5,182 nucleotides of DNA, taken from NCBI GenBank assembly GCA_002937555.1, contig PTKB01000186.1, positions 1 to 5,182 on the forward strand, written 5' to 3'. Source of the stretch: Alphaproteobacteria bacterium MarineAlpha10_Bin2. Its GTDB lineage: Bacteria > Pseudomonadota > Alphaproteobacteria > UBA828. Shown piece by piece: positions 4,900 through 5,182 of the stretch. The notes below the pieces were generated by a model. That model saw nothing but the letters and a program-made list of their open reading frames with translations, was not told where the DNA came from and searched no databases. Each line of letters opens with the position of its first letter. Positions within the stretch are counted from its first letter, which is position 1. A program made the position numbers and the translations under genes.

Positions 4900-5097
4900 T
4901 TGAGCGAGCTTCCCGAAAGCCAACCTGACGGCGGTATCGCGAGCGACCGGAGCGACGGCGAAGACCTTGCCGACCTGCTCGACACGCTCGATAAAGACAG
5001 CTTCATTCCCGTCGCGGCGCTTCACACCGTCGCCGAGATTCTGACCTATCTTCATGGCAAAGACGCGGCCCTCACCGAGGCGGAGAACGCGTCTTGA
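4900..5097 (+). CDS. Small protein resembling the C-terminal tail of FlhB (flagellar export switch)
   Basis: A 65-residue acidic protein starting at TTG, with a good AAGGA (4888-4892) seven bases upstream. The first 21 residues (MSELPESQPDGGIASDRSDG) look disordered. Residues 24-54 read LADLLDTLDKDSFIPVAALH then TVAEILTYLHG. This follows the last helices of FlhB/YscU proteins: Salmonella FlhB has LARALYRHAEIGQQIP followed by VAEVLAWV. The spacing IP-x6-VAE-h-L is identical. FlhB's C-terminal domain binds export substrates and changes specificity from hook to filament. Stand-alone FlhB-tail proteins (often called FhlB or FlhX) occur near flagellar genes in several proteobacteria. This copy lacks the NPTH cleavage region, so it would be only the final part. 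The similarity is short and was found by eye; it could be coincidental. Its stop overlaps the next gene's start, suggesting translational coupling. Confidence 0.55.
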   Translation: MSELPESQPDGGIASDRSDGEDLADLLDTLDKDSFIPVAALHTVAEILTYLHGKDAALTEAENAS

Positions 5098-5182
5098 GCG
5101 AGCTCGTCGAGGTCGAGCGGCTGATCGCCAACGCCCGCGCCCACGTCCATGCCGGGCAGCAATGCCTGGCCTTGAAACAGCC
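5094..5182 (+). CDS. Unrecognised protein, N-terminal fragment
   Basis: An open frame begins at TTG 5094-5096, overlapping the preceding stop by four bases (TTGA), and runs off the right edge after 29 full codons. GGAG (5082-5085) lies eight bases upstream, and the overlap favours translational coupling. The visible residues are MSELVEVERLIANARAHVHA and GQQCLALKQ, a likely amphipathic helix. They are too few to name a family. The position after a FlhB-tail-like gene suggests a flagellar accessory or chaperone-type protein, but this is only context. The first 11 bases of the gene are identical to those of its upstream neighbour. Confidence 0.5.
   Translation, partial: MSELVEVERLIANARAHVHAGQQCLALKQ

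Overview
The window looks like chromosomal DNA from a GC-rich (roughly 60% by eye) proteobacterium, most likely an alphaproteobacterium. The main clues are overall protein similarity, GC-biased third positions, frequent TTG/GTG starts, and csrA next to what looks like flagellar-type genes. The order cannot be fixed from this stretch. It is almost fully coding: eight genes or gene fragments, with no tRNA, rRNA, insertion sequence or CRISPR array seen.

Layout. (1) A leftward pair: ubiX (708-133) followed 22 bases later by the start of a Gfo/Idh/MocA-type oxidoreductase that runs off the left edge (110-1). (2) An 87-base divergent intergenic region. (3) A rightward set: a DUF2461 protein (796-1491), a divergent UbiD-family decarboxylase (1570-3117), a PuuE/NodB-fold deacetylase-like hydrolase (3147-4019) and a 4-hydroxybenzoyl-CoA-type thioesterase (4041-4463). 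The last three are separated by only 29 and 21 bases and are probably one operon. (4) csrA (4527-4817), with an unusually long C-terminal tail. (5) Two small genes, both starting with TTG and overlapping by four bases: a 65-residue protein whose tail resembles the C-terminal end of FlhB (4900-5097), and an unrecognised fragment cut by the right edge (5094-5182).

How the genes may work together. UbiX makes prenylated FMN, the cofactor of UbiD-type decarboxylases, so the divergent ubiX/ubiD arrangement is a functional pair. With the PuuE-like hydrolase and the thioesterase, this suggests a small catabolic module that releases an acid from CoA, decarboxylates it and hydrolyses a C-N bond. The substrate is unknown. 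The UbiD protein itself is odd: by hand alignment it lacks the residues that hold the metal in characterised UbiD enzymes. The right-hand part is a separate regulatory/motility-like region. The csrA leader carries a perfect ACARGGA core over its ribosome-binding region, and the csrA 3' end holds a strong hairpin with two spaced GGA motifs, both suggesting self-regulation by CsrA.
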